A DNA stretch of 64,000 nucleotides from Flavihumibacter soli (GTDB lineage Bacteria > Bacteroidota > Bacteroidia > Sphingobacteriales > Sphingobacteriaceae): positions 248,001 through 312,000 of the forward strand of contig NZ_JAAFZB010000092.1 of the NCBI RefSeq assembly GCF_010692725.1, in the 5' to 3' direction. The number at the start of each line of letters is the position of its first letter. The first letter of the stretch is position 1. Below, piece after piece: positions 18,258 through 26,385 of this stretch. Under the pieces are notes generated by a model, which did no database searches, had not been told where the DNA came from, and saw only the letters and a list, made by a program, of their open reading frames with translations. The translations under genes were made by a program, and so were the position numbers.

Positions 18258-18878
18258 TCAGATCTGATTCTCGTTAGGTTCATTTGTTTTGAATTGCTGT
18301 TGAAGTCTCTCAAGGTCTTGTATCATGTCTTCAAGTTTCAGTTCCTCTTTCCGGATGTACCTTTTCATTAAAACGAAATAGCAGAACAAGATCCATCCCA
18401 TTGTAAATACCATTCCGATCACTGTTACCCATAGAGAGGCAAGGAATGCGATTTCTATGAAATAGAATAGGAATCCAAAGCTAAGGAACCAAGTATAAAT
18501 TTTGTATTTACGGGTATTGAGGATATAGCGATCACTGCGATAGCTCTTCAGGTAATCTATATACTCTTCAGGCTTATTAAGTAGTAAGGATTCGTCTTTG
18601 ATTCGGATATAATCCCTTACCTGTATGTATAGATAATACAGACAACAGGAAATCATAATCACCATAGCTAAGTGAGTAGTCCACATCTTAAAGGGACTGC
18701 TTATCCATACATATATCAGCATCGAAATGGCCAGACACATCCCAAACAGCTCAATTAATAATTTATTGGCGAAACCGTTCTTTGTTTTGCGGACCTTTCT
18801 CAATACATCTTCATGACTGACTTTCGGCAGCGCAACCTGGTTATGCCAGATATTCTTCAGTGCTTCAAAATCTTTCAT
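18258..18878 (-). CDS. Membrane protein co-encoded with an ECF sigma factor
   Basis: A 206-residue protein with four hydrophobic segments (about residues 40-60, 68-85, 125-145 and 148-170) and a coiled C-terminal tail rich in Glu, Lys and Gln. Its first 14 bases overlap the end of the sigma factor gene at 18865, so the two are co-translated. That arrangement suggests it may restrain the sigma factor, but no recognised anti-sigma domain (zinc-binding ZAS, FecR-like) is visible. The short cytoplasmic N-terminus (MKDFEALKNIWHNQ) recurs in Bacteroidota proteins of this type. Confidence 0.72.
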   Translation of the reverse strand: MKDFEALKNIWHNQVALPKVSHEDVLRKVRKTKNGFANKLLIELFGMCLAISMLIYVWISSPFKMWTTHLAMVIMISCCLYYLYIQVRDYIRIKDESLLLNKPEEYIDYLKSYRSDRYILNTRKYKIYTWFLSFGFLFYFIEIAFLASLWVTVIGMVFTMGWILFCYFVLMKRYIRKEELKLEDMIQDLERLQQQFKTNEPNENQI

Positions 18879-19359
18879 TCTTGTTATATAGTTCAGTCAA
18901 TTTTTGTTTAATACGGTGGATTTTAACCCGGAGGTTTCCATCGGATATACCCGAAATCTGAGCAATCTCCGGATAGGGAATTTCATCCAGTACCATGGTA
19001 ATGATCAGACGTTCATTTTCTTCGAGCTGGGAAATACATTTATACAGAGAGGCTACCTGCTCATCTTTATCGGAAATCTCCTCACTTTTATTCTCAATGA
19101 TATTGTCCGTCAGCTCGTCCTTTGCCTGTCGCTTTTCAACGCGCAAATATGAAAGGCAGGTATTAACAGCAATTCGATAAATCCAGGTAGATATAAGGGC
19201 TTGATTACGAAACTTATCAAGGTTTTGCCAGACCTTCATGAAAGTTTCCTGCATCAGATCATTCGCCGAGTCATCGTCGCCGGTATAGCCGTAACATAAA
19301 TGATAAATTTTCCTGGAGTTTGCCTGAAAAATTTCTTTAAAAAGCGCTTCTTTATTCAC
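18865..19359 (-). CDS. RNA polymerase ECF sigma-70 factor
   Basis: A 164-residue sigma factor with region 2 (YGYTGDDDSANDLMQETFMK, then VWQNLDKF and TWIYRIAVNTCLSYLR, the -10 recognition part) and region 4 (LDEIPYPEIAQISGI and NLRVKIHRIKQKL, the -35 recognition helix). Regions 1 and 3 are absent, as in extracytoplasmic-function sigmas. It overlaps the downstream membrane-protein gene by 14 bases. Target genes are unknown. Confidence 0.93.
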   Translation of the reverse strand: MNKEALFKEIFQANSRKIYHLCYGYTGDDDSANDLMQETFMKVWQNLDKFRNQALISTWIYRIAVNTCLSYLRVEKRQAKDELTDNIIENKSEEISDKDEQVASLYKCISQLEENERLIITMVLDEIPYPEIAQISGISDGNLRVKIHRIKQKLTELYNKNERF

Positions 19360-19409
19360 CGTGATTGTAATTGATTGGACAGGGCTTCGCTCGTATTGTT
19401 ACAATCCCT

Positions 19410-19928
19410 TTAAATATAGGCGCTTTTACTAAACCACCTGACTTCCCCTGAACTCTGATCTACCAGAGTTTCAAACTCACGACTATAATCAAACTGCAGA
19501 TCTTCATGCAGTTTCGGTAATGCCGACTTGATCTTGTCAAGCTGCCTGGTAAAAATTGCTTGTAAAGGTTTGTGAGAAGTGCGCGTATCTGCGTATTTGA
19601 TAAAGTTTGAACAGAACCAAAGCAGCAGCTCCAGCTCAACCTGCTTTGAAGCCGTATACTTCGCATGTCTGTTCATAAGCCTGAGTATCTTTCTTAGTAT
19701 CTTGCTGCTTTGATAGTAATGCCGCGGCAGGCTTTTGAACTCCTCTTCCAGATACGATTTGACCTGCTCTGAATATGCAAGCGGATCACTTGCATCATAT
19801 AACAGGTAATTAAGCAGTTCCTTATTGTCCTTTTTATACTTAGCAAGTCGCAGACATATATCTGCCAACTGCTGAACCGGGAGACCGCTTAGTTCCTTCT
19901 TTATGACGTTTAACTTTTGTGTCTTCAT
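19410..19928 (-). CDS. Conserved hypothetical protein
   Basis: A 172-residue soluble protein without signal peptide or membrane segment. It is mostly helical and basic (KKELSGLPVQQLADICLRLAK at the N-terminus, SSKILRKILRLMNRHAKYTAS in the middle). I recognise no named family. It lies upstream of the sigma factor gene on the same strand with a 50-base gap and diverges from the dicarboxylate symporter. The clear start, helix-periodic sequence and uninterrupted frame support it as real. Confidence 0.65.
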   Translation of the reverse strand: MKTQKLNVIKKELSGLPVQQLADICLRLAKYKKDNKELLNYLLYDASDPLAYSEQVKSYLEEEFKSLPRHYYQSSKILRKILRLMNRHAKYTASKQVELELLLWFCSNFIKYADTRTSHKPLQAIFTRQLDKIKSALPKLHEDLQFDYSREFETLVDQSSGEVRWFSKSAYI

Positions 19929-19995
19929 CAGTTCATGGGCATTTGCACAGCAAATCTAAATAATTACTTTTGTTGGATACACAAAACAGTATTAC

Positions 19996-21411
19996 ATGAA
20001 GTTTAAACACCTTGGGTTAGTTGTTTTCTTACCCATCACTATTTCTGCACTTCTAACTTTCCTTTCTCATTACAATATTTTGGCCGTTCCTGATGTAGCC
20101 TTAATGTTTTCAAGATGGCTGGCTATCGCAGGTTTGTTCCTTTACGGATTAAAGAAGAAATCACTTACCGCCTGGATTCTAATTTCGATGGTAGTAGGAG
20201 CGGAGATAGGTCATGATTATCCGGAGATCGGCATGAAGCTTCAGGTGTTAAGTAAAGTCTTCCTGAAAATGATAAAAACCATTGTGGCACCTCTTCTTTT
20301 TGCCACGCTGGTTTATGGTATTGCAGGTCATTCCGATCTCAAACAGGTAGGCCGGATGGGCTGGAAGTCGATCCTCTATTTCGAGGTAGTCACAACTCTG
20401 GCGCTGTTTATCGGACTTGCAGCAATTAATATTTCTCAGGCAGGCGTGGGTATAAAACTTCCTCCCGGCTCTCATGAGGAATTACCGGCGGTTGCACCCC
20501 AGTCTCTTAATGATATTATTCTGCATATTTTTCCTGAAAACGTAGCTAAATCAATTGCCGAGGGACAGGTTCTGCAGATTGTTGTGTTCAGTATTATTTT
20601 TGGTATTGCGCTTGCCATGGTACGTGAAGATAAGCGTCAGCCTATGCTTAAGTTCACTGAAAGTCTATCAGAAGTGATGTTTAAGTTTACGAACATCGTC
20701 ATGTACTTTGCGCCCATAGGGGTAGGTGCCGCTATTGCTTATACCGTTGGTCATATGGGACTAGGGATACTCGTTAACCTGATCCAGCTGTTAATGACCC
20801 TCTATGTCGCTTTATTCGTGTTCCTGGTTGGCGTATTACTACCGATAGCTTTGCTCGTAGGCGTGCCCATCAAAAAATTCCTGCAGGCGATTGCCGAACC
20901 GGTGTCTATTGCCTTTGCAACCACCAGTTCCGAGGCTGCTTTGCCACGCGCAATGGAAGCAATGGAAAGACTTGGCGCACCGCGTAAAATTGTGGCGTTT
21001 GTTATGCCTACAGGTTACAGTTTCAACCTTGACGGTACGACACTATACCTGTCACTTGCTGCGATCTTCGTTGCACAGGCAGCCGGTATGCCCCTCACGT
21101 TCGGTCAGCAACTGCTTATAGTATTCACATTAATGTTAACGAGTAAAGGAGTTGCAGGTGTTCCACGCGCATCACTTGTGATCTTACTCGGAACCGCTTC
21201 TTCTTTCGGAATGCCTGTCTGGCCGATCTTTATTATCCTTGGAATTGATGAATTGATGGATATGGCCCGCACATCAGTGAATGTTATCGGCAATTGCCTG
21301 GCAACCATCGTTATTGCTAAATGGGAAGGGGAATTTAATCCTCCGGCCGAATTGGCAATTGCTGATGAAAACCGCATCCATAAGCTGGAAGAGGTTGTCG
21401 AGAAACTTTAA
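19996..21411 (+). CDS. Dicarboxylate/amino acid:cation symporter (DAACS)
   Basis: A 471-residue inner-membrane secondary transporter of the GltP/DctA family that moves C4-dicarboxylates, glutamate or aspartate with Na+ or H+. Diagnostic pieces are the serine-rich hairpin FATTSSEAALPRAMEAMERLG, the NMDGT-like motif in YSFNLDGTTLYLSLAAIF, and KGVAGVPRASLVIL (hairpin 2). The N-terminus is about 60 residues longer than in GltPh, with two extra hydrophobic segments before the usual first helix. No close co-transcribed neighbour. Confidence 0.93.
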   Translation: MKFKHLGLVVFLPITISALLTFLSHYNILAVPDVALMFSRWLAIAGLFLYGLKKKSLTAWILISMVVGAEIGHDYPEIGMKLQVLSKVFLKMIKTIVAPLLFATLVYGIAGHSDLKQVGRMGWKSILYFEVVTTLALFIGLAAINISQAGVGIKLPPGSHEELPAVAPQSLNDIILHIFPENVAKSIAEGQVLQIVVFSIIFGIALAMVREDKRQPMLKFTESLSEVMFKFTNIVMYFAPIGVGAAIAYTVGHMGLGILVNLIQLLMTLYVALFVFLVGVLLPIALLVGVPIKKFLQAIAEPVSIAFATTSSEAALPRAMEAMERLGAPRKIVAFVMPTGYSFNLDGTTLYLSLAAIFVAQAAGMPLTFGQQLLIVFTLMLTSKGVAGVPRASLVILLGTASSFGMPVWPIFIILGIDELMDMARTSVNVIGNCLATIVIAKWEGEFNPPAELAIADENRIHKLEEVVEKL

Positions 21412-21472
21412 TCATACTTTATTTGCATCTTTTTAAATTGTGAGTCTTATCCTTTAATACCTATTAGAAACC

Positions 21473-21976
21473 ATGAGCGACAGAACCAAAAAGATTTTCT
21501 TAGCCATTTGTATAATCACCCCTTTTTTATTTTACTGTGTTTACTATTACAGTATCATGGTAAAGAACGCTCCGTATCGTTTTTCTGACTTTGAGTCCAT
21601 CACCTTAAAATACGGTATGGGTGATAGTCTTGTCAACCAGTATGACTCCAAAACCGGGATATACCAATACCTTAATAGTAATGATTCACTCATAACCACT
21701 AAGGTTAAGCTGAAGAAGGACGAATTGCTTTACCTGCACAGGAAAGCCGCTGAAAATGGGTTCTGGAACTTTCCTGAAGTGCTGGAAAATAAATCCGCTA
21801 AAAAGGAAAAAATTCACTCACCGCATTATTACATTGAGTATAAGTATAAGGAGAAAGGCAAACATGTACTATATGACGCTGCCTACACGGACAACCCAAA
21901 GTTAGGTGATGCTGCAAAACAGTTGACTAAGGAGATCCGGAGTATGATCAGTGACGCTGAGGACCGGCAGAATTAA
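21473..21976 (+). CDS. Hypothetical protein with N-terminal membrane anchor
   Basis: A 167-residue protein with one hydrophobic segment (about residues 8-27, FLAICIITPFLFYCVYYYS) and a polar outer domain with alternating Lys/Tyr-rich strands (ELLYLHRKAAENGFWNFPEVL, HYYIEYKYKEKGKHVLYDA). No family recognised; the layout resembles small extracytoplasmic domains that measure slopes of ligands, but I cannot name one. It is convergent with a cytochrome gene at 21994. Confidence 0.6.
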   Translation: MSDRTKKIFLAICIITPFLFYCVYYYSIMVKNAPYRFSDFESITLKYGMGDSLVNQYDSKTGIYQYLNSNDSLITTKVKLKKDELLYLHRKAAENGFWNFPEVLENKSAKKEKIHSPHYYIEYKYKEKGKHVLYDAAYTDNPKLGDAAKQLTKEIRSMISDAEDRQN

Positions 21977-21993
21977 ATCAGAGATGCAAATCT

Positions 21994-22407
21994 TTAGCCG
22001 GCAGGTTTAATCTCCGGCTTCGTGTTACCGCGATGACATGTCTTGCATTGAACCTGTACCATTGCTTCTCCATTGGACTTCCTGAAGTATTTCTTATTGA
22101 TCCGCTCTGTCATTTGGATCATCTTACGGGCCATATCCTTTTCAGGTTTGGCATCGCTGGCGAAATCAAGCTTCCGCGGGTTAACATCCTGGGAGGCATG
22201 GCAATGTCCGCATTTAACTCCTAGAGCATCCTTAAAACCATCCATGATCTTCTCCAGTTCCTCATGGGAAATGTTTTTTGGTAAAACTTTCAGATTATTA
22301 CCTCTGGGAGCAGGATCGTTCTGTTTTACGGATATCGCAAAAGACGATATTACAAAGACGAGTCCAATGTAGCCGATTGTGATGAGCAGTCTTCTGTTCA
22401 GTGGCAT
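21994..22407 (-). CDS. Diheme c-type cytochrome (reaction-centre cytochrome-like)
   Basis: A 137-residue protein with an N-terminal membrane anchor or signal (LITIGYIGLVFVISSFAI). Two CxxCH motifs are present, VKCGHCH and VQCKTCHRG, about 50 residues apart with AKPEKDMARKMIQMTERIN between. This spacing and the MxxM helix match the CytoC_RC-type domain, which in Bacteroidota occurs as a small stand-alone electron carrier, without any photosynthesis. It presumably acts in the periplasm. Confidence 0.85.
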   Translation of the reverse strand: MPLNRRLLITIGYIGLVFVISSFAISVKQNDPAPRGNNLKVLPKNISHEELEKIMDGFKDALGVKCGHCHASQDVNPRKLDFASDAKPEKDMARKMIQMTERINKKYFRKSNGEAMVQVQCKTCHRGNTKPEIKPAG

Positions 22408-22583
22408 ATTTAAAAGATTAATTATTCAATATAATCTATTTCCCTTGAAAGTGTTTTGACCTCTTTGTACAAATTATTATCACACTTTCCCATCCTCTTG
22501 TAATATTTGAAAATTTCTAACGTCTAAATCACTATTATTAAGAAAAAATAATCGTGATGTTAACATTATGTTATTAATTGGAA

Positions 22584-22591
22584 TATCTTTG
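22584..22591 (+). promoter_or_regulatory. Putative -7 promoter element of the PAP2 gene
   Basis: TATCTTTG fits TAnnTTTG. Because transcription would start a few bases downstream, the coding start must be the ATG at 22617, not the in-frame TTG at 22578. Confidence 0.5.
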
Positions 22592-22616
22592 CCGCTCTTT
22601 TGGTATCAAAATATTA

Positions 22617-23282
22617 ATGAAGAAAAAAATTAGAAAAGAAAGTTCATTGCTGGTGAGCATTTGGGGTGAAGCATGGCAATTGCCCCTATTCAAACATAAA
22701 CTCCTTTTAGGACTCGGGATCTTTATCTCTTTGCTTAACGTCTTTCCAATTTTTTACCAATATATCGAACAACGAAATGGTATGATGAATCACGATGTGT
22801 TCCTGCACATGATTCCTGCTATCGACGTCTCAATACCCATATTCATCATTACCTGGTTTATGGCCATCCTGATGATTCTTAAAGCGATTAAGAATCCTTC
22901 TGTGTTTATAACCTTCTTATATGGTTTTATCATCCTGAATATTGCCCGGTTTATTTCGATTTCACTGATACCGTTTAATCCGCCGCATGATCTGATACCA
23001 ATATCCGATCCTATTGCCAATATCTTTTACGGCGATACATACGTGACCAAAGACCTGTTTTTCTCAGGACATACCGCAACACAGTTTCTGTGTTTTTTAT
23101 GCCTTAAGAAACGAATTGATAGGATTCTAGGTATTATAGCAACTGTGCTGATGGGATTTCTTGTTCTTGTGCAGCATGTTCACTATACGATCGATGTGAT
23201 AAGTGCCCCTGTGTTTGCTTACTTGTGCTACTGGCTGGCCTCGAAAGTGCACGCGGCAGAAGAAAAGCTTAGCCTGGATTAA
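22617..23282 (+). CDS. PAP2-like phosphatase / sphingomyelin synthase-related membrane protein
   Basis: A 221-residue inner-membrane protein with about six hydrophobic segments. The C-terminal half carries the two active-site motifs of the PAP2_C family: FFSGHTATQFLC (motif with catalytic His) and VHYTIDVISAPVFAYL (second His plus Asp). This branch includes sphingomyelin synthases and bacterial lipid phosphatases or phosphotransferases; sphingolipids do occur in this phylum, so a lipid head-group role is plausible (inference). It stands alone; the stop is 3 bases from that of the convergent mnmD gene. Confidence 0.8.
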   Translation: MKKKIRKESSLLVSIWGEAWQLPLFKHKLLLGLGIFISLLNVFPIFYQYIEQRNGMMNHDVFLHMIPAIDVSIPIFIITWFMAILMILKAIKNPSVFITFLYGFIILNIARFISISLIPFNPPHDLIPISDPIANIFYGDTYVTKDLFFSGHTATQFLCFLCLKKRIDRILGIIATVLMGFLVLVQHVHYTIDVISAPVFAYLCYWLASKVHAAEEKLSLD

Positions 23283-23284
23283 TC

Positions 23285-23959
23285 TTACCGTTTTACAGCC
23301 CTAAGCATTTCTCTTTTTCCTGGTGCGCCGGGTGCTTTTTCTATACTGAATCCAAGTGCTTTCATACTTCTTTTCAAATTGCCCGTAATGGCATAAGTTA
23401 CAAAGACGCCTCCGGGATTGATGAATGAACACACATGTGACAATGACTCATGTGTCCACATCTCGGGTTGATGGACAGCAGCAAATGCATCAAAATAGAT
23501 CACATCAAACTTCCGATTACTGCTAAAGTCCATAAGTTTGCAATGCGCCACTTTGAGGCTGCAATACTCACTTATGCTGACAGGGCTGTTTAAGGAATTC
23601 TCATATTTTGCCAGGAAGGCACGCCACGTGTCATCTGAAACATATTTTTCATAAGCTGTTTCAGAGATCATGGTGAGAGGGAGTGGATTAGCTTCAATTC
23701 CCACATAATTCACATTGACCCTGCTGCTCCGGCAATAATCCGCTGTCAGTAAGAAATTAAGCCCCGTACCAAATCCAACTTCCAAAACGGAAGCATTGGG
23801 AGATGTGTTTTCTTCCAAGAAGTAAGCTAGTCCGGACTGGAGGAAAACGTGCTGACTCTCCTGCAAAGCCCCATGCCGTGAATGATAAAATTCGCCTACC
23901 TCTGCATTGAAAATTGTCTGAGACCCATCGGCGGTTGTTGAGAAAGTTAGGTTAGGCAT
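23285..23959 (-). CDS. mnmD: tRNA U34 methyltransferase, MnmD-like
   Basis: S-adenosylmethionine-dependent methyltransferase domain that completes 5-methylaminomethyl-2-thiouridine at the tRNA wobble position. The conserved opening TADGSQTIFNAEVGEFYHSR with HGALQESQHVFL and the SAM-site EVGFGTGLNFLL are all present, followed by YVGIEANPLPL and the catalytic DVIYFDAFA. No FAD domain (MnmC2) is attached, as in other stand-alone MnmD proteins. I prefer the start at 23959 (224 residues); an earlier ATG at 24004 would add 15 residues with no conservation I recognise. Confidence 0.87.
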   Translation of the reverse strand: MPNLTFSTTADGSQTIFNAEVGEFYHSRHGALQESQHVFLQSGLAYFLEENTSPNASVLEVGFGTGLNFLLTADYCRSSRVNVNYVGIEANPLPLTMISETAYEKYVSDDTWRAFLAKYENSLNSPVSISEYCSLKVAHCKLMDFSSNRKFDVIYFDAFAAVHQPEMWTHESLSHVCSFINPGGVFVTYAITGNLKRSMKALGFSIEKAPGAPGKREMLRAVKR

Positions 23960-24026
23960 AGAGGAAGGGTAATGATTAGGCAATATTAGAGGGCGGAACA
24001 GCATTGTTCAGACTGCCCTGCACTTT

Positions 24027-24524
24027 TTAGTAAACAATTGCGCCGCGTTCTATCCAGCGGCTCCATTTCTTATTATAACCATGAATTTCAGATGTCTGGA
24101 CGCCACTAGACTGGTACACCGGATTTCCCTGATTTACCCACTCAAAGATGCTTCCGTATAAGTTATATACATTCTGATATCCCGCCTTCAATAATTTCTC
24201 TGCGATCTTTTCACTTCGGAAGCCTACCGAACAATAGACAACAACTCTTGCATCGTATGGGATATCATAAACATGACGCATATCAAACCAAAAGTAACCG
24301 ACAGACCGGGCATTTTTAAGATGACTTACACTGTATTCTTCCGCTTCGCGCGCATCCAGTATATATAGGTTATGTTTATCAAGGGCCTTAAATTCCTCAA
24401 CTGAAATTAACGGCACCGTATGCCTGTAACCTTTGTCCAGCACCGCTTTAAACTCAGGGTTATGGATCTGGGCAAAAACACCCGTGGGCATAAAAAAGAG
24501 CAAAAGGATAAAAAGCCTCCGCAT
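24027..24524 (-). CDS. Exported single-domain rhodanese
   Basis: A 165-residue protein with a signal peptide (MRRLFILLLFFMPTGVFAQ) and one rhodanese domain (about residues 40-130). The catalytic loop CSVGFRSEKIA contains the active cysteine with the usual R and S. Sulfurtransferase or phosphatase-like function in the periplasm is likely. It starts 7 bases after the stop of the MBL-rhodanese gene on the same strand, so the two form an operon pairing a cytosolic persulfide-handling enzyme with an exported rhodanese. Confidence 0.87.
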   Translation of the reverse strand: MRRLFILLLFFMPTGVFAQIHNPEFKAVLDKGYRHTVPLISVEEFKALDKHNLYILDAREAEEYSVSHLKNARSVGYFWFDMRHVYDIPYDARVVVYCSVGFRSEKIAEKLLKAGYQNVYNLYGSIFEWVNQGNPVYQSSGVQTSEIHGYNKKWSRWIERGAIVY

Positions 24525-24530
24525 AAAGCT

Positions 24531-25877
24531 CTAAATAGTCTTCTTTGGATAGTGTGTGATTGCATCACTCATATCTAAAACAGGCACTTCTGAAATATGT
24601 TGTGCAATAATACTTGAACCTGCGGCAGAACGATATCCGCCGGCACAATGAACTACCACAGCTTTATCTTTCGGAATCTCATCATATCTCTCCCTTAGCT
24701 GATGAAGGGGTATATTGATCGCATTATCAAATATCTTATGTGATCTTACCTCAGAGGTATTGCGGATATCAACGATGGTATAATTCGACTTATTTTTATC
24801 AAAATCCTCGAGATCAATAGCGGGGGAGATCTCCGGAAGATGTCCGTCAGGGATCACTGCGGCCCGGATCTGTCTTTCATATCCAATCTTGGCTGTTTTA
24901 CGGATTATTGTTTCAAGTGCAGCTTTATCACCGGCAATCAGGTAGAACGATTCATCCGGAGAGACAACTGATCCGAGCCAGGTTTCAAACTTACTACCAT
25001 CCTGCAGATTAATTGAATTCTTCAGATGACCAGCTTTGTATTTCTTTTCTTTACGTGTGTCAATGATCAGGACATTTTCCTCCGGTACAAAGTCTCCATG
25101 AATGCGGGGAATCGCCTTCAAACTATCTTCGAGGTGCTCCGCCCCCTTTTTATTCAGCATGACATTGTAGCCAAAATATTTTGGAACGAATGGCTGATCT
25201 TTGATGAGCATATCAACGAACATTGTTTCGCTCATTGATTGCAATGCATAATTTTCACGAAGTTCTTTACCTATCGTACTATTCAATTCCGGACTCAGGT
25301 TTTTTCCGCAAAGTGAGCCTGGACCATGCGCAGGATAAACAATCACGTCTTCCGGTAAAGTCATTAGTTTTTCACGCGTGCTATGATACATTTCCCGGGC
25401 AAGCTGTTCTTTTTTTGCAACAATGTTTCCGGCACTTTCTCTTAGATCCGGGCGACCCACATCGCCTACAAAAAGGGTGTCCCCAGTAAAAATAGCGTGC
25501 TCTGAGCCATCCTCGTCTATCACAAGAATACAGATGCTGTCGGGAGAATGTCCCGGAGTGTTAATAGCCTGAAGCTTTATTTTTCCGACCTTCAAAATAT
25601 CACCTTCATCAAAAGTTGAATGCTCATAATCCGCGGCGAGCAGCTTACTCACGTAAATAGAAGCGCCGGTCTTCTGGTGAATTTCGAGATGAGAACTTAC
25701 AAAATCAGCATGGGGATGGGTTTCTATGACGCCGATAATCTTTCCATCATGCTTATCAGCGAATTCATAATAAGGCTGAGGATCGCGGGCAGGATCAATA
25801 AGTACTATTTCATTTTCGCTGATTATAGCGTATGAGCCATGCGCCAGCCCCTTATCATAGAATTGTTCGATGAGCAT
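24531..25877 (-). CDS. MBL-fold hydrolase with two rhodanese domains
   Basis: A 448-residue cytosolic protein. The N-terminal metallo-beta-lactamase fold (about residues 1-230) has THPHADFVSSH, NTPGHSPDS and GDTLFVGDVGRPD, as in persulfide dioxygenase / ETHE1-type enzymes. Two rhodanese domains follow: the first (about 260-345) has no cysteine in its catalytic loop (IAGDKAALE), while the second (about 355-448) has CAGGYRSAA with an active cysteine. A glutathione-like persulfide oxidation role is known for related fusions; here it is inference. Confidence 0.9.
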   Translation of the reverse strand: MLIEQFYDKGLAHGSYAIISENEIVLIDPARDPQPYYEFADKHDGKIIGVIETHPHADFVSSHLEIHQKTGASIYVSKLLAADYEHSTFDEGDILKVGKIKLQAINTPGHSPDSICILVIDEDGSEHAIFTGDTLFVGDVGRPDLRESAGNIVAKKEQLAREMYHSTREKLMTLPEDVIVYPAHGPGSLCGKNLSPELNSTIGKELRENYALQSMSETMFVDMLIKDQPFVPKYFGYNVMLNKKGAEHLEDSLKAIPRIHGDFVPEENVLIIDTRKEKKYKAGHLKNSINLQDGSKFETWLGSVVSPDESFYLIAGDKAALETIIRKTAKIGYERQIRAAVIPDGHLPEISPAIDLEDFDKNKSNYTIVDIRNTSEVRSHKIFDNAINIPLHQLRERYDEIPKDKAVVVHCAGGYRSAAGSSIIAQHISEVPVLDMSDAITHYPKKTI

Positions 25878-25977
25878 ATTACCCTTGTTTTTTTTGAGCC
25901 GTAAATATACTAACGTGAATTAAGTTTTATATTGATATTTGTCACTCTGCCATTCAACTTACAAATCACTGTTATTT

Positions 25978-26316
25978 ATGGACCTGGAAACCATCCGTAC
26001 CTTATGTTTAAAATTACCCCACACTACCGAAGGTATTAAGTGGGAGAACGATCTTTGTTTTATGCTGGCTACCAAAATGTATTGTGTAACAGGACTTAAT
26101 GAACCCTTTAGTTGCTCCTTCAAATGTTCTGATGAAGATTTCGGGAAACTGATTGAAATACCCGGCATCATACCGGCCCCTTACATGGCCCGCAATAAAT
26201 GGGTAAATATCCAGGAGCCGACTGCGTTAAGTGATGACGAGTGGGAATATTATATCGAGAACTCCTACCGGCTCATAAAAAGCAAGCTCCCCAAAAAGGT
26301 TCAGCAAACCCTTTAG
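25978..26316 (+). CDS. MmcQ/YjbR family DNA-binding protein
   Basis: A 112-residue protein of the YjbR/MmcQ fold (double-wing DNA-binding-like). MDLETIRTLCLKLPHTTEG, then WENDLCFMLATKMYC and the C-terminal YIENSYRLIKSKLPKK, follow the family. The start at ATG 25978 is taken from the usual MdlEtiR opening; an earlier ATG at 25939 would add 13 residues. Function in the cell is unknown. It ends before a bidirectional terminator shared with the M13 peptidase. Confidence 0.87.
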   Translation: MDLETIRTLCLKLPHTTEGIKWENDLCFMLATKMYCVTGLNEPFSCSFKCSDEDFGKLIEIPGIIPAPYMARNKWVNIQEPTALSDDEWEYYIENSYRLIKSKLPKKVQQTL

Positions 26317-26331
26317 ATATTGTTGCGGCGC

Positions 26332-26373
26332 AAAAAAAAAGTCCGGCAAGCAAGAGCTTCCGGACTTTTTTTT
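26332..26373. terminator. Bidirectional terminator between YjbR-like and M13 peptidase genes
   Basis: GTCCGG (26341-26346) plus AAGC pairs with GCTTCCGGAC with one bulged C and a 4-base loop; an A-run (26332-26340) and a T-run (26366-26373) flank it, so it can end transcription from both sides. Confidence 0.9.
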
Positions 26374-26385
26374 AAGGGTTGCTGA

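Noticed and set aside
21994-22407. Photosynthetic reaction-centre cytochrome
   Set aside because: The domain is of that family, but no other photosynthesis gene is present; in Bacteroidota it is a general diheme electron carrier.
22578-22616. TTG start of the PAP2 gene
   Set aside because: It precedes the -7 promoter element at 22584, so it would not be transcribed.
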